Shown here piece by piece: positions 14,536 through 28,487 of a stretch of 64,000 nt of DNA (position 1 is the first letter of the stretch; every line of letters begins with the position of its first letter). Origin of the DNA: Rhizomucor pusillus (Eukaryota; Mucoromycota; Mucoromycetes; Mucorales; Lichtheimiaceae); assembly GCA_900175165.2 (NCBI GenBank), contig FWWN02000395.1:57327-121326 (forward strand). The letters run 5' to 3'. The notes below the pieces were generated by a model. It saw nothing but the letters and a program-made list of their open reading frames with translations, was not told the origin of the DNA and made no database searches. The position numbers were made by a program, and so were the translations under genes.

Positions 14536-16017
14536 ATGTCGGTCCAAGATGTCTACAGCAATATTTATTCGAGATTCCACTCTGTGAGGGAATACCTTGC
14601 ACCGGTTTTGAAAGATTCAAAGTTTAAAGAAACTGGGTGCTTGACACCAGAGGAGGTACGTCTCTCCGAGATCAGGAACATGCCGTGATCGAGTTACTCA
14701 ATCGCCCTTTCCAGTTTGTGGCAGCTGGCGATTTTCTCGTCTACAAGTGTCCCACTTGGTCGTGGTAAGCAGCACAATGCGTGTAAAAACCATAGGGCAT
14801 ATATATATATATATATATATATAAACCGGGTTTTCTGAAAGGGAATCCGGGCTTCCAGAGAAGCAACGGGATTACTTGCCTGCTGATAAGCAATTCTTGG
14901 TGACTCGAAATGGTAAATTAGACATACGCAGAACATTGCTGTATGAAAGTACTTATATGCTATACCAAAAGTACCATGTCTTCGCCGTAGCAGCCAGATG
15001 GAATACTCCGATAACGCTGACGAAACTCAACAAGTCGAAGCGGATGGAGCCGACGAGAAGGATGAGGATGGCTGGATGTATACACATAGCTCAAGAGGTG
15101 ATATGATCTTGCATTACAGTATCGGAAAAGCCGACTTACAATGTGGCATATAGTCTCCCAAACCATTGATGAAATCGCGCACACCATCATTGACGATGAT
15201 GAAGAAGCGAATGGCACTGCTGGACTCAACAAGCGCATCGATGGGCTCAATTTGCAGGACGATGATAAACAAGCAGCACCACCACCTGACGAGATACCTG
15301 ATATCGACGACATACCTGATATTGATGACGATCAAGTCGTGGAAGAAGAGGACCCAGTACGCATCAAACGTAGATAGATCCGGTCGGCTTATCTAATGTA
15401 TATTTGCTTAGGCAATTGCATCGACGCAAAGTACCAAGGATACTTTTGGCTCGTACAAGTAAGCTCGCTAGGTTACCCCACGTTGCGCTATCTTTTAATG
15501 ATAGTACGTAGTGATAAGATTCTACAGGTGCGAACATACGACATATTCATCACATACGACAAATATTACCAAACTCCTCGAATGTGGCTATTTGGATACG
15601 ATGAAGTATATTTTCATGAAGGCATCTTAGGATATGCAGTCTCTAACTGTCACATAGGAGCGTAGACCGTTGCCATCAAACAAAGTGTTTGAGGATGTCG
15701 CTCAGGACTATGTGAAAAAGACGGTGACAATCGATCCGCATCCACATTTGAACATGAATTTGGCTTCCATTCATCCTTGCAAGCATGCTAGTGTTATGAA
15801 GAGAATTATTGAACGTATGGGCGATGGAGTATCAGCTGGGTTGGCTGAAAAGGGAGAACAAGCGGGTATACGCGTTGATCAGTAAGTTCATTGTTCGCCT
15901 TTGCAAAATTGATACATCCATCTAACAATCAAACGTTTCAGATACCTCATCATTTTCCTAAAATTCATGAGCTCTGTCGTCCCCACGATTGAATATGATC
16001 ACACTATTAGCACATAA
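14536..16017 (+). CDS. ATG3: autophagy E2-like conjugating enzyme Atg3
   Basis: Transfers Atg8 from its Atg7 thioester to phosphatidylethanolamine. Nine exons: 14536-14655, 14715-14764, 14842-14912, 14972-15097, 15154-15356, 15412-15458, 15512-15605, 15658-15881, 15942-16017. They close to 336 residues. Diagnostic parts are [17 protein letters not shown] near the N-terminus and an acidic flexible insert ([20 protein letters not shown]). The core [20 protein letters not shown] and the catalytic cysteine in IHPCKHA (about Cys278) follow. The C-terminus [19 protein letters not shown] is the usual Atg3 end. The frame forces the acceptor at 15511 so that ILQVRTYD is kept, matching the human ILQTRTYD. 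Exon 6 is only 47 nt. Confidence 0.96.
14799..14823. repeat. (AT)n microsatellite
   Basis: About 12 AT units inside the second intron of ATG3. A likely length-variable marker. Confidence 0.9.
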
Positions 16018-16132
16018 CAAGACAGTTTACAATGGACGCAGTATTTTCCATCAGTCGAAGAAGAGATATATATACATATGAAAACGATATACTACACTGG
16101 ATAAGGTCAAGGAATAAAGGCAGTGTGATTAA

Positions 16133-18165
<2,033 letters not shown>

Positions 18166-18782
18166 ATGCATTTTGTCCATGAGTTCAAAAACGATCTCGA
18201 TGTATCCATACGACGACACAGACCTAACCAGCTATACAGCGATGAAGAACATAATTGTCATCATAAGAAAGTATTGAACAACAGTCATTTTCTAACCGGG
18301 TTATTATTTGAATTAATAGGGAAGAAACGATACAGGTGCATTGCTGAATCCGGTGACAGAGGTCGAAACAGGCTGGCATGTGTTGATACGGAAGGTCATG
18401 TACTGCATCCAATTGGTGGATGCCCAGAAGTAGCTCAACTGCTGGTAAAAGACTTCCAACCCTTCCGACTTTTCACTTTTTTATTTCTATTTGGCAGGAC
18501 ACAAAGTATAGATCTTTAAAGAATGTGCCGAGTTTGAGCGTTGAGGAGTAGTACGTATAATAACATACTCAGTTAAGATCTTTTAGCTATCTGATATCAG
18601 CCTATGTATTCTATTCGATCTTCTATCTAGATATTTGGGAGGAATATCGTTGGCTGTACAAAGACACGAAGAGTATTGCGACTGTGCATGGAGACCGGTA
18701 ACTTTAACTCAAAACAGCTTCTATGTGACGAGGACATCAATCATTTATTCACTTCCTTTGTTTTGGGCTGTAATAACGTGAA
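18166..18782 (+). CDS. possible small spliced gene, structure unresolved
   Basis: Several pieces read like exons. One frame gives GKKRYRCIAESGDRG ... GGCPEVAQLL, ending at a donor at 18445. After an intron ending near 18498 it continues as DTKYRSLKNVPSLSVEE. A weak donor at 18547 and an acceptor at 18631 lead to YLGGISLAVQRHEEYCDCAW and a hydrophobic tail (IIYSLPLFWAVI) before a stop at 18780-18782. The 5' part cannot be joined in phase: the good-looking intron at 18271-18319 shifts the frame whichever upstream ATG (18166 or 18179) is used. It may be a small membrane protein, a pseudogene or chance. I do not recognise the family. Confidence 0.3.
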
Positions 18783-18951
18783 CAATTTCATCCTCAAACT
18801 CGATCCTGACTCCAGATATTTTCGGACCACGCAAAGAAGCGCATATCTGTGCAATTATTCGAGGTGTTGAAATTCGACTCCGAAATACGTACCCGTAGAC
18901 GTTCCCTCTTCCCTGTAAATAAACAGAGCCGCCCTCCCCACTCTTGACAAA

Positions 18952-19731
18952 ATGCTTGCTACTCAAATGCTGAAAACGGTCGCACAAAGTAAGCATTAGG
19001 AACCGGCGATAATGTCATTTGGACGTCTTGATTCATGTATTGCTAGACCCAGCCACACGCACTGCTGTGTTCAAGGGTGCTATGGGTGCACCAATTGGTA
19101 TCAGGCAAGTTACTCTTCGCGCGTACCTCCAGCAATCGTGTTTCTAATAATTTACAACTCGAAATTACAGACATTTCAACGCTTCGCGTGCCGTTCAGGA
19201 ACAGTCGCCTGCCGCCGAGTCCGAGTTGTTGCGTCAACAGCGTAAGGTTCGCCCTATTTCCCCACACTTGTCGATCTACCAGCCCCAGATCACTTGGTAC
19301 TTGTCTGCCGCACACAGAATCACTGGCGTGGCCGTCGGTGGTGGTAAGTATGGACATGGAAGCGGTACAGATAAAGATTCTAATATGTGGTTGTAAGCTT
19401 TCTATCTGGGTGCTCTTGCATACCTTGCTGCCCCTGCATTCGGTTACACTATTGATTCTGCTGCTTTGGTATCCAGCGTTGCTGCCGCTCCCGTTGCTGC
19501 CAAAGTTGCTGCTAAAACCACCATCGCTTTTCCCTTTGTCTTCCACTGCTTGAACGGTATCAGACACTTGGTTAGTTACGCGGATGTTTTCGGAAGACTG
19601 TGCATTTTACTGAAAATTGAGTGTAGGTTTGGGACGCTACCAAATTCATTGATATCAAGAGCGTTTACACCACTGGCTACGTCGTTCTCGGGTCCACCGT
19701 CGTTGGTTCCTTGTACTTGGCCTCTTTGTAA
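18952..19731 (+). CDS. SDH3: succinate dehydrogenase cytochrome b subunit (SDH3/SDHC)
   Basis: Membrane anchor of mitochondrial complex II that binds heme b and ubiquinone. Exons 18952-18988, 19047-19104, 19171-19343, 19398-19570, 19627-19731 close to 181 residues. A mitochondrial presequence is followed by the SDHC signature [20 protein letters not shown] and RITGVAVGG. Three membrane helices follow. The heme-ligand region is [13 protein letters not shown]. The second intron must begin with GC (19105, AG|GCAAGT). The nearby GT gives the wrong frame for [10 protein letters not shown], which leads into the signature. Confidence 0.95.
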
Positions 19732-20250
19732 ATTACTACTTCACTAAATGAATGCGATCCTGCGTTGTTGACATGTGAAATCTTGCGTGGAGACCCCGAA
19801 ATGTTTTTCCGAACCAGGCTCTTGAGTCAGACTGGGATGAATTTTGATGGATTGCCTTTCAATGTCACTGCCTCCAATGTTGAGTTGAAGTATCTCGTAT
19901 TTAAACTTTGTGCCTGAAGCTAACAGGGCTGTTTGCCTCTGATATTTCGTGAAAACTGTTATTTTTATTATTGATTAGATATCGAAAATCGATGGCAACC
20001 AGAGATAGAACTGGAGAATCGCGAGGATTATCGATAATTTATCAGCTCCATCAATGGCAGACGTTGTTACAATGAAACATCAGTCTTCTACGTTGGCAAA
20101 GATTGTATTTGACGCCCATATTCTACATTTTGCTCATCTGGGAACCTGTTACTCCAACGAATTTGCTTTGGCAATCTCGGGAATAATACGTGATTTGACA
20201 GGTCGCATTTACACAGAGACGAGAAATGCATGATTTTAAATATATGTAGA
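19732..20250. other. intergenic, no gene seen
   Basis: About 520 bases between two converging genes (SDH3 on plus, PPPY-family copy A on minus). It contains short palindrome-like AT-rich stretches near 19975-20045 but no supportable frame. Confidence 0.5.
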
Positions 20251-22215
20251 TCACAATTCATTATTATGAACATCAAAGGAAAGTTCGCCCATACCGTTAT
20301 TTGTTTCTACTATAATATAGCTCGGATTTGGATTGGTCTTGTAACCTTGTTTCTGATCTTTTTCATCGGTTGTAAACTGAAGATCCGTTGCATGTGATGC
20401 AGAGACATGCACTTTGTGGGCTTTTATGTCGAATGAACCAGTATAGTTTGCAGGCTAAGGGTAACATCTATATCAGTCATCGATTTTAAATCAAACAGCA
20501 TATGTCTATGTCGATCACTTACCATATGTACAAAGATGGGTGAGTTTGAAGTCTTAAAACGTGCCGTAAGAATCTGCGGCATCGTATCCACCGTAGCGTT
20601 GAGCTCGCCATTGGATGTTTCAACGTTTATCTTTTCTTGGGCATCAATGTGATTTAAATCAAGTTGTCCTGAACTAGTTATGATCTGCACAGACCGCGCT
20701 GCAATGGTTGTTAAACGGACGGCACCATTCATAGTCATAACATCGATTGTGTTCGCTGCTCGGACACTATTCGATCTGATTCTTCCGTTTGTAGTCTTTA
20801 CTAAGACTGCATCTTGAACAGAAACAACATCATCAACATTGATTTCTGCATTGCTTGTTTCCAATGTGACCACAGTTTCTGCTTGGATGAAATCGCCTGT
20901 AATCATATCATTTCTTGTTCTGATATGTACGACGCCATTTCCGGATTCGACGTGTCCAACGTGTATCTCTCCATCACTGGTCTCCATTGTCACAGATTCT
21001 TGGGCTCGTATACTGGTGTTCACGGTATTAATTGCTCCATTTCTTGAATCCAGCAATAGTTGCTTGCCGGACCAGTCATTCTTCAGCTGGATCCTAGAAT
21101 TTCTCGTTTTGATCTGCATAACATCGACACTCATTTTGGAAAGTATCTCCACGGGCGTTGCGGCTGTTTCCAGCACGAGACTGGTAGCATTGCGAGGTAG
21201 GTTGATATATATTTCAGCGCGGATGCATGTAAACCAGGTCCAGGGGTCGGTTTTAAAACGGTACTCAAAAGTAGTTTCGTCGTCTTGCGTTAAATCATAT
21301 TTTGCCAACTGCAATGAACGTTCTCTCGCATAAATTGTCGCCTCGACAGAGCCGCTTTGATTTGGATCTTCGAGCTGCCGAACAACAATGCGGCCGCCTG
21401 AAACGCGACCTCCTAAGTTCACCCTTAGATTATGGGAAACATTGAAGGAAATTGGTACCGATACGATCTCATCCGGCCTGCATTCGACTTTTCTTGATGC
21501 GTATCCGACGTAAATCCTCGCCGAAAAGAGCACAAGCAAGCATGTAATTAAGATAATTTTACCGCGCCTGCTGAGACCAGAGAGGCAACAGCAACAACAC
21601 AGGAAATAGCAGCACCGATGTAGACATCTTCGCTTCTTGTGTTTCGGATTGTCTGGGATAACTGAGAGTGCTGTTTCATTGCGGACTGTATGCTGTTCCT
21701 GCGGTGACGGCGGCTGATTTGATGAATATGTCGATGGTAGCAATTCATGGTGCTCCTGATATTCTTCCTCATCTTCTGATTCCTGTCTTTCAAACGCAAT
21801 TGGTGGTGGTGGTTGTATGTGGTGTATTGACGGCGTGGATGGTGGAGAATCTGTTGCGTAAGCAGGGATCCGGGCATTACCGTTTCTTCCAGGGATTGCA
21901 GGCTGAGCATCGGGTATATTCACTGAAGGTCGGTTAGGAGATGGATAGAAAAAGGATGGGCGAGAATTACTGGAGCTTGTAGCCGTCGTATGTTCGTCTG
22001 TTGCAGGTTTATTGCCTTCGATGTCACTTAAGGGTGGAGCTGAAGGAGTGTCAGATGGCATTTCGACTTGCACTGAAACTGAACTGTATGGTGGCGGGGA
22101 ATCTAATGAACTGTGAATATCTGTCACTCAAATTGTCAATATCAAATGACAAACCATTCGTTTCAATTTCCTCCTGCTGCTTGAGTTCCTCAGCATGGCG
22201 ACGATACGGAAGCAT
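20251..22215 (-). CDS. PPPY-motif membrane protein with DUF4097-like beta-repeat ectodomain, copy A
   Basis: Exons on minus: 22215-22155, 22120-20523, 20454-20251, closing to 620 residues. The N-terminus MLPYRRHAEE matches copy D. Next come a PPxY motif (SPPPYSS), a disordered Pro/Ser-rich part and a Cys cluster (RCCYFLCCCCC) that could be palmitoylated. One membrane helix (IILITCLLVLFSARIYVGY) follows, then a long outside domain of roughly 20-residue units of the pattern V.I.TSNG.I, with Asn-glycosylation sites. This resembles the DUF4097 putative-adhesin beta-helix. The short last exon carries a conserved end (GYKTNPNPSYIIVET). The in-frame GTG at 22127 is not a start, so a 34-nt intron at 22121-22154 is inferred. 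Topology (N-terminus inside) is inferred. The function is unknown; a WW-domain ubiquitin ligase such as Rsp5 is a possible PPxY partner. Confidence 0.75.
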
Positions 22216-23317
22216 TACTCAACTGAAAGAAGAAGGAATCAGCTTCCCATGGCCCGAAAACCCACTTGATATGTTTTGGAGTTACACAAAATCTTGGCAA
22301 TAGCCGAACGAACTGAGCAACTCCCGCTCTGCACAATGAAGAGAAACAACCGCATGCATTACTTTATCTACAGCGTCACACTATCGCTTCATCAGAGTCA
22401 CAAACTATGCTCTGAAATTTGTGAAAATGTTCTTTTTCAACATATTCAGTTTTCTATAATTTATCAGATCATAAATTATAGTATGTTCATAAACCTCTCG
22501 ATGTTGGTTGAAGTTATATGACAATCTGATTGTCTAGCGTTTGCTCGAGGTTATAGATGAATGCAATCATCATTGAAAGCCGTCAAGATAAAGACGGTAA
22601 ATGCATGATGAAAATGTAGGCGAATACGAAAGTCAAATGAACAGAGTAGTATACTTATTGTGATGTTTTGTGGACAATACACTATAAAACGGACAATAAG
22701 AGTACAGTGAGACTGTATCCGATCTTTTTAATTCTGAAGAACAGAACCACCTGATTTCTATCTACAGACCAAGGCTATTTATACTAATGATCGGTTTATC
22801 AAATATTTCGAAAGGAGTTTGTCTGTTGATGACAGTTTACCCGGGAAGACCAGAGTCAGCATTTTTTAGATCTTTTATTTATGATCTTATTATTCTGTCC
22901 ACGACACTTATCAACTTGCATGCTTCAATAATTGAAGACGGTAGCGGACAAATTGTTGCCACAGGAGGTCTATTGGACGATAACAAATTTAACAAGATAT
23001 CGAAACGACCGGATGAAGATTGCAAGCCTTCCGGAATAGGGATAGTGTACATCAGTAAGGATGTCTGCACGATTGCTTAAGGAAGATGAGATTCCGGCAA
23101 AAGGTCCACAGTCATCCCGCGAGCAATCAGTTAATCCTAGTTGATCCATCTCTCAAAGGATAATAGGTTTCTTAGAGCTCGTCTGGACATATCCAAGCTC
23201 TCGTTTATATATCAAAGTCGTACTTTTTAATGGATTGTATACATATTATCGAGCAATTTATCTCCCTTTGTCTGTATCAATTTCATATTGGATTACTCGG
23301 TATCATATCATCTCCCA
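22216..23317. other. intergenic, promoter side of copy A
   Basis: About 1.1 kb, AT-rich. An open frame at 22787-23080 (97 residues) on plus has a hydrophobic stretch but no recognised relatives, no splice logic and no ATG-proximal signals, so I do not call it a gene. Confidence 0.4.
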
Positions 23318-23857
23318 CTATGTCAATATAAGGATCCAACTGGTTTCCTCTTGTATCCTTTTCTCAACGGGTGAGTTGCGCAAACGTAAAGTCCATTTGT
23401 TCACAAAGATCAGGCTCCAATCAGTTGCAACTTTCCTTTGTTCTAGGACTGTATTGACGAGGTCGATACTGAGGAGACCGCCTAAGACAGACTTCTTTTT
23501 GTGATCCGCTTCGATATTGTTAGTTACTCCATCGAAGTTATAATCTGTAAACATCGTATACGCTGCGCAATCCCCTCGAGGCCTCAGTGGAAAGGCCCGT
23601 ATGCTACCTGAATCTGGAACAGATTTCCATACTTCTTTGTCTAGGCCAATCTTTGTGATGGTTGCCAAGGAAATGCCGTTGAAAATAACCATATTGTGAC
23701 TTCATCATCTTTGTCGTACTTTGAGTCGAACGGTCGAAGTGAACTTACTATCGTCGCCGTAACTTACATTCCTCTGGAGAAAGTATGCTCCATTGTAGCA
23801 AGTCTTTCCAACACTCATCATCTTTAGGTTGCACAAATCGACAGAGAACTCGGGCAT
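23318..23857 (-). CDS. possible spliced gene of unknown function
   Basis: A model that closes in phase starts at the ATG 23857 (MPEFSVDLCNLK). It uses a donor at the GTAAGT near 23751 and one further intron ending in CACAAAG. It then runs through IGLDKEVWKSVPDSGSIRAF and GDCAAYTMFTDYNFDGV to the stop at 23318. The C.AY...DYNF.G pattern faintly recalls Greek-key crystallin-like repeats, but this is weak. A shorter start at 23692 without introns is an alternative. Fungal small secreted proteins often look like this, yet no clear signal peptide is visible. Confidence 0.35.
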
Positions 23858-24671
23858 ATTTTTTTGTAACTTGAGTTTCTTTGAAACGTTCCTGAACCCA
23901 CCTCGGCCATTCAGCTACATAAACCTATTCATTTCCGGCGTCCTCTATGTGTTTATAGGATAATTTTCCATCTCTCTCTCTTTTCATTCCTTCTGACATA
24001 GTTGCATGGTACGAGTAAGTACGAGTAAGGAAAACTTTAAAAAAAAAAAGAAGTCTGCGACTTCGTAGGCTCGAAAACGCCTTGGCGAAGTGTAAACCAC
24101 GTGTAACGAAAACAGCGTTTTGATAATAATGTGGTTGTAGCTCGCTCTTAAATAAGTGCGTGCAAACAACGAAAAGAGTGCTTGCGCATTGTTCGTTGCT
24201 ACATTGGTATCTCATAGATATTATATAAAAGCATTTCAAAACGTTTGCCTCAAGGAACAATAAATGGAATTAACGAGGCATGGTTCTACCTGTCAATATC
24301 GACTATTTACAACGTGTTGAATGATTTTTGCTGTAATTCTGTAACAATTTGTTTTGCATTCGACGCGAATAGTCGATTATTAACTAGGCGATGCGGCAGT
24401 CAGATAAATGCACCAGGATGGTATACAGAGGAAAGCTATGGAGCCCTTGTACAACAGGCGCTCCTGGCGTACTGCATATGAATTCTGGAGGTGCTCAATA
24501 TCACTCTCTATGCGACCAAATGTGTTCAGGTTCTTCATTCTCTTTGACTAACTGCTCTTATTCGCCACAGACTGTTTAGGCCCGCCGGCGGTGGCCGAGT
24601 CCCTAGAATTGCCATTTTCGGCAAATGCAAATTTTGCTCTTTGATGCATTGAAAGCCTCTTTCTTGTGCAT
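23858..24671. other. intergenic, no gene seen
   Basis: About 800 bases between a possible minus-strand gene and the tRNA methyltransferase. There is an A-run at 24038-24048 and a short GC-rich patch (CCCGCCGGCGGTGGCC) near 24582. No supportable coding frame. Confidence 0.45.
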
Positions 24672-26973
24672 ATGTTTCAAAATCTCGTAAAGAGTGGACG
24701 AACACTCAAAAGTAAGAATCTTTCTATCCAACTTGAAAGATCCAGCAAATTCAAACTAGTTCAAGATTACAGCATTGCAATTGCCCGGCGAATGATGGCA
24801 TATGACACAGCTCCTGCAACATCCGAGGCCACCACAGCTGTCAGAGCTGAAGAATCAATGTCTTCCAAGACTTCTGAGGCTGTAGGTGGCGAGGCGTCAA
24901 AGGCAGCAAACGATAAAATTATCCACCGAGTCAAAGTGCTTAATCTGCCAACGCACGAAGTCGCAAACGTCAAAAAGTTATTCACCTCGCTTGGACTTAA
25001 ACGCCACAAGAAAGCTCCCGCTTGGGATTACGCATTTTTGACCTTTGAAGTTAGTATTCAACAGCAGCTTAATCTACATGTACGAATGGTTAGAGCTCAC
25101 TGTCATGAGTATATAGACCGAAGAAGCTGCAAAAGAAGCCATGGAAAAACTTAATGGATTAGAATTCAAGAAGCAAAAGCTCGCAACTGAATATATTACT
25201 ATATCCGAAGAGGCATACCGCAAGCGTTTCCAAGGTAAAAAGAGAACTGCAGACGAAGCCCAACAGGAAGATACGCGACCACCTGCCGAGCGACTTGCGG
25301 ATCAAGTAACGCCACTGCATAAGATGCCTTATGAAAAGCAGCTGCAAAAGAAGCACAAGATTGGATTGAAGCATCTCACGACGCTGAAGAGGAAAATTTC
25401 GCAATTGACTGACTTGAGCGACAATGCGAAAGCGCAAATTGCTTGGGCCTTCCAAAAGTAAGAATTTGACGAACGTAAAGCGAAGATTGTTCAGCTATTG
25501 ACCAGTGTACAGAGGTCCAGACCTTCCGTTCGAGGTTCTCGACCCGATTGCTTCTCCAGATGTATATGGATATCGAAGCAAGTGCGAGTTTACCATTGGC
25601 CGCAATCCTGATGGCGAGCGTACGGTTGGATTTTTGTTGGGATTGTACCGTCACGGTATCACATCCGTCCTTAGTCCTGAAAGCTGTCTACATGTTCCAG
25701 ATGTCTCCAAAAGAATAGCTAAAGCCATGGAGGATTACGTTAGAGAATCAGACTATGATGTATACGATCGTGTCGATAAAGTCGGTGTTTGGCGTACGAT
25801 GATGGTCAAAGCACAGCGAACAGGAGATGGTAAGTTATGGGATGACCTTTACTGAATTTGGTAGATGTCTAATTCTGCTTTTCATCCTCCTATTAGTTTT
25901 GATTTTGATTCAACTTAAATCCGCTGAAATGACTGATGAACAACTTGCGGCCGAAAAGGAGAAGCTTGTTGCATACTGGAGCAGCTTCAAGGATAAACCT
26001 GAATCGGAAAGGATCAATGTTAGCACTCTTCTTTTGCAAGTATGGAATGGTGACTCGAATGGAGTGACAGACAAGGGCCAGACAGAGGTGCTTTTGGGTG
26101 ACGGCTATGTCTATGAAGAATTGCTTGGATGTCGGTAAGTTTAAGTATTAGTCTTTTCCTTCTTATGAGAAAAGTATAATTGATCGCCTGTATCCTTCAT
26201 CTACAGTTTCCGGATATCAAGCAGTGCATTCTTCCAAATCAATACTGCCGCAACGGAACTTCTTTACAAGAAATGTGCCGAATGGTGTAACATTGATGCA
26301 AGCAAGAAAACAACATTGTTGGATTTGTGCTGCGGTACTGGAACCATTGGTATCACTATGGCCAAGTCTGTAGATCGTGTTGTTGGTATTGAAATGGTCC
26401 CTGATGCTATCGTTGATGCCAAAGCAAATGCAGAACTTAACAGTAAGTATCTGACACATTCTTGTCTTTCATGGATGCAGTGACAGCAGCTCAACGTTTA
26501 TATTTTAAGATGTCACGAACGTCACGTATTATGCCAGCAAAGTAGAAGACAAGATCGATATTGTCTCCAATGAAAGCAATGAAGATGTTGTAGCCGTGTT
26601 GGATCCACCAAGGTACTTCCAGCCATAGCTATGGATTAGGAAAACTCTAAGCTAAATGGAGGATTTCTCTAGAAATGGAGTTCACAGTAGCGTTATCCGC
26701 GCTGTCCGAGAGTCTCCTCAGATTCAGCGAGTCGTATTTATCAGCTGTGATGCCAACCAGGCTATGCAAAACTTTATTAGGTAACGTAGAGAATAGTTTC
26801 CCTTGAGTTAAAATGAACTAATGACTAACTGGTGTTTTTATAGTCTGTGCCGACCGACATCTAATAGATTCCGTGGATTGCCGTTCAAGCCTACGCGTGC
26901 CGTATCCATTGATCTTTTCCCTCACACTGACCACTGTGAACTTATGATCGAGTTTGTACGTATTAAGGAATAG
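24672..26973 (+). CDS. tRNA (uracil-5-)-methyltransferase, TRMT2A/Trm2 type with RRM
   Basis: Forms m5U54 in the T-loop of tRNA, using S-adenosylmethionine. Exons 24672-25049, 25117-25457, 25513-25829, 25897-26134, 26207-26442, 26510-26612, 26673-26780, 26844-26973 close to 616 residues. An RRM-like N-terminal domain (HRVKVLNLPTHEVANVKKLF ... WDYAFLTFE) precedes the catalytic part. That part has YGYRSKCEFTIG, then FRISSSAFFQINTAATELLY, the SAM loop LLDLCCGTGTIG, AVLDPPR, and the catalytic Cys in VFISCDANQAMQNF. It ends RAVSIDLFPHTDHCELMIEF. The RRM makes it closer to animal TRMT2A than to yeast Trm2. The start is uncertain: ATGs at 24793 and 24796 (MMAYDT) are equally possible and would remove a Ser/Lys-rich leader. 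Confidence 0.92.
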
Positions 26974-28487
26974 ACAGTTGCAAATCTAAATGAAACAATA
27001 AGCGGGGATTCCATCCTTTTGCTGTCGGATCGGCCCTATTATATTTGATCCATACGAGTTGAACAAAAAGCTAAAAAAGTAGCTGTAGTCTCCTCTGCGG
27101 GAATGCCAAGCATTACGTATCCTTATGACTTCATTCTTATTTCTGCAGATAGCACGCTGTCACAGTGGGGCTTGTTTTGCCAGCAATGGACACGATATTC
27201 AGCGCACTACAAATGAAGGCTTTCTCCTTTAAAGGAGGTCTGCAAAATTTGGTGCGCATTATCCTGGATCGCCTTTCTCACCTCAGAAGCATCAATGGGA
27301 TCAAAGTGAGTGAAGATCCAACTGATGCTGCCTTGTTCGTACGCATATGACTCAAAACTGTTCCGTCGTCGAAAACTCACAACCACTTTATATAGCGCAG
27401 AAGCAAAATCTCTAGCCACTTTGCAACGCCTAAACGATAGTCAGACTTTGGCTGGTATCGATGGCATACAACGGATCCATGTGGGTCCTTCAGTTGACCT
27501 GTTAATTCGCATGGATGATGATGTGGATGTTGGATGCGGAGAGTCTAGCAAGCCTGTAAAAAATAAGGAAACAGATACCAAAACATTGACGGAGGGTGGA
27601 ATTAAGGGTCCGAAAACCGCCCAGGACATGCTCGCATACCTTAAGCATGTAACTTACGATCAAACCACCACTCGAAAGTTAAAAGTCATGGTCTTGATCA
27701 CAGCTGGTAATCAACTTGCATTACTCAGCCATACATATTACTCTTTAAAAGGCTTGACATTGCAATTACTCCGAATGGATGCCCCTGCGGGTTATATGTA
27801 ATCGCTTGTCCAAAGAAAACCGCTATCACTGCCAAAGCAGGTGAAAAAACTTCAAGAACGCCCTTCCGATTGTCAAACAGCTTGTCCAAATTAAGGTGAG
27901 AATTGATTGTGAACTCCTTGCTCGTGTACTTCAAATGGCATCATAGCTACTTGTAAAGGAAACTGTCGATTTGCTGCGGTTAAATTGTGAACAAGATAGC
28001 ACAATAAAGCTTCCACCATCTTCAACTATGGCAAAACAATAAAGATATGAAACCTGTATCTACAGTGGAAACTGTCAAACTCATAGATCTGAATTGGGCG
28101 CCATATAATCAAAAGGAAGATCCATTTGTGTCTACATGGAATTTTATTGCTTACGCCTTCTGCATTTTCACTGGCTTCTTGCTTCTTGGCAACTCGACTA
28201 GCTGGCTCGTTTTCTTTTGGTGTGCCTCGAATTCCTTTGACTCGAAACCATGGCTGACCCGTATCCACTGTAGCTAACCAGGTTCTCTTGGCCGACTCAA
28301 TTTGGGAGGTGCGACTCATATTCATAAAGATAACCCAGCCAAATATTAGCATGGCTCGAATTCTGAGCTGCATTGTACCAGCCAAGACCAGCCAAGACGC
28401 CTGCGCCTACCCGTGTAACATCACTTTTTCTTTTTAAGCTTTGTTCCACAGGTTTTTATGCATCACCTCTTTCCTCGTTCCAGAACA
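26974..28487. other. region with unassigned frames, no firm gene
   Basis: About 1.5 kb between the methyltransferase and PPPY copy B. On plus, a 163-residue frame (27310-27801) has a plausible upstream intron with donor GTGAGT at 27307 and acceptor TATATAG at 27396. This would join a short upstream exon to AEAKSLATLQRLNDSQTL ... HVGPSVDLLIRMDDDVDVG. The 5' and 3' ends cannot be closed in phase. On minus, 28385-28026 opens with a signal-like segment (AMLIFGWVIFMNMS) and has a possible donor near 28165. Neither matches a family I know. One may be a real gene or a relic. Confidence 0.35.

Noticed and set aside
19077..19553. 158-codon plus frame overlapping SDH3
   Set aside because: It runs through SDH3 introns in another phase; the SDH3 exons explain the coding signal.
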